A stretch of 64,000 bases of DNA from Nocardioides sp. T2.26MG-1 (GTDB lineage: Bacteria; Actinomycetota; Actinomycetes; Propionibacteriales; Nocardioidaceae), in NCBI RefSeq assembly GCF_950101795.1, contig NZ_CATNLZ010000035.1, forward strand, positions 186,001-250,000, read 5' to 3'. This document shows, in pieces, positions 63,097 through 64,000 of this stretch (position 1 is its first letter; each line of letters begins with the position of its first letter). Both the position numbers and the translations under genes were made by a program. Under the pieces are notes generated by a model. That model ran no database searches, had not been told where the DNA came from, and saw only the letters and a list, made by a program, of their open reading frames with translations.

Positions 63097-64000
63097 GTGC
63101 GCATCGACGTCCTGACGATCTTCCCGGAGTACCTCGCCCCCCTGGGGCTCTCGCTGGCCGGCAAGGCACGCGAGAAGGGCCTCATCGACGTGCAGGTGCA
63201 CGACCTGCGCCAGTGGACCCACGACCGGCACCGCACGGTCGACGACACCCCGTACGGCGGCGGCGCGGGCATGGTGATGAAGCCGGAGCCGTGGGGCGAG
63301 GCGTTCGACGACCTGCTCGGCGCGGGGCCCGCGGAGGGCGTGACGGTCGTGGTCCCCACCCCGTCGGGGCAGCCGTTCACCCAGGCGGTCGCACGCGAGC
63401 TCGCGACCCGCGAGCGGCTGGTGTTCGCGTGCGGGCGCTACGAGGGCATCGACCAGCGGGTGCTCGACGAGGTCGCGGAGCGGGCCGAGCTGCGCGAGAT
63501 CTCGCTCGGCGACTACGTGCTCAACGGGGGAGAGGTGGCCGCGCTCGCGGTCACCGAGGCCGTGGTCCGGCTGGTGCCCGGCTTCATGGGCAACGCCGAG
63601 TCGCTGCTCGAGGAGTCCCACGCTCTGTCCTATTCGGGGGCGAGCCTCCTGGAGTACCCCGTCTACACCAAGCCTCCGTCCTGGCGGGGCCGCGACGTGC
63701 CCCCCGTGCTGCTGTCGGGCGACCACGCCGCGATCGCCGCGTGGCGCCGCGAGCAGGCCGAACGGCGCACAGGGCGGCGGCGCCCCGACCTGCTGCACCC
63801 CTCGACGACGCTCGAGGGCGTCGAGCTGCGCGCGGCCGTGCCGGCCGACGCCGGAGAGCTGTACGTCCTCCAGCTGGCCTGCTGGGTGCAGGAGATGCAC
63901 GACAACCCCGGGGTGCGCATCCCGGCGCTCCACGAGTCGCTCGACGACGCCCGGGCGTGGCTGGCGCGCGACACCGTGGTGGTCGCCCGCGCGGCCGGGC
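63097..64000 (+). CDS. trmD: tRNA (guanosine(37)-N1)-methyltransferase fused to a GNAT-like domain, 3' truncated
   Basis: The frame is open from GTG 63097 to the window end (301 codons). Residues 1-240 are Trm[49 protein letters not shown], the SAM-knot [51 protein letters not shown] and [21 protein letters not shown] normal TrmD stops soon after this. Here the same frame continues with a segment ([22 protein letters not shown], then [25 protein letters not shown]) that matches the first part of a GNAT acetyltransferase. The rest, including the acetyl-CoA loop, is beyond the window. Confidence 0.93.
   Translation, partial: MRIDVLTIFPEYLAPLGLSLAGKAREKGLIDVQVHDLRQWTHDRHRTVDDTPYGGGAGMVMKPEPWGEAFDDLLGAGPAEGVTVVVPTPSGQPFTQAVARELATRERLVFACGRYEGIDQRVLDEVAERAELREISLGDYVLNGGEVAALAVTEAVVRLVPGFMGNAESLLEESHALSYSGASLLEYPVYTKPPSWRGRDVPPVLLSGDHAAIAAWRREQAERRTGRRRPDLLHPSTTLEGVELRAAVPADAGELYVLQLACWVQEMHDNPGVRIPALHESLDDARAWLARDTVVVARAAG

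Overview
The window is high-GC actinobacterial chromosome. Codon use, GTG/TTG starts, the gltX-tRNA-Gln-tRNA-Glu block, an IclR-type regulator facing leuCD, an HU protein with a long lysine/alanine tail, an F420-biosynthesis gene, and the order rpmB-DAK2-recG-rsmD-coaD-DUF177-rpmF-rnc-mutM-smc-ftsY-amt-PII-glnD-ffh-rpsP-KH-rimM-trmD all point to Propionibacteriales, most likely Nocardioides or a close relative. The taxonomic call is an inference from gene content; no rRNA is present.

Layout: (1) 1-5.3 kb: the end of an Ntn-hydrolase acylase, an FAH-family hydrolase, gltX, a CPBP protease and two tRNAs. (2) 5.5-6.4 kb: a siderophore-interacting flavoprotein behind an iron box. (3) 6.4-15.1 kb: the main accessory block. 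Two divergent operons face each other across about 110 bp. The minus operon encodes a rhodanese/metallo-beta-lactamase protein, two DUF202 membrane proteins and an ArsR repressor. The plus operon encodes DsrE-like, TusA-like, a fused four-cluster ferredoxin/NrfD membrane subunit, a Cys-ligated molybdopterin oxidoreductase without a Tat signal, and a DUF59-Mrp Fe-S carrier. I read it as a cytoplasm-facing sulfane-sulfur relay feeding electrons to the quinone pool. (4) 15-18.3 kb: an LCP cell-wall ligase, an Ada-AlkA fusion and an Ogt methyltransferase. (5) 18.3-22.1 kb: NdgR-like regulator, leuC, leuD and HU. (6) 22.1-29 kb: cofC, plsC, gpsA, a transsulfuration enzyme, ddl, a DUF3515 lipoprotein, a lone RAM-domain protein and thiL, with palindromic repeat elements in two gaps. 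(7) 29-37.3 kb: translation and repair housekeeping genes. (8) 37.4-41.1 kb: an inserted MFS transporter, a GlcD-type oxidase and a glyoxylate-type aminotransferase. (9) 41.4-53.8 kb: smc, thioesterase, ftsY, the nitrogen block amt-PII-PII-glnD, ffh and a NYN/PIN-like protein. (10) 53.9-60.7 kb: an accessory insertion holding a ROK repressor divergent from a secreted GH3 glycosidase, an amidohydrolase, an orphan response regulator, VanW and a membrane protein. (11) 60.9-64 kb: rpsP, KH, a GNAT, rimM and a trmD whose frame runs on into an acetyltransferase-like domain before the window ends.

No CRISPR array, insertion sequence, prophage or integrase was seen. The most unusual items are the sulfur block with its promoter-overlapping candidate operator, the TrmD-GNAT fusion, the repeated in-frame start codons of the TusA gene, and a family of hairpin repeats with a constant loop and covarying stems.
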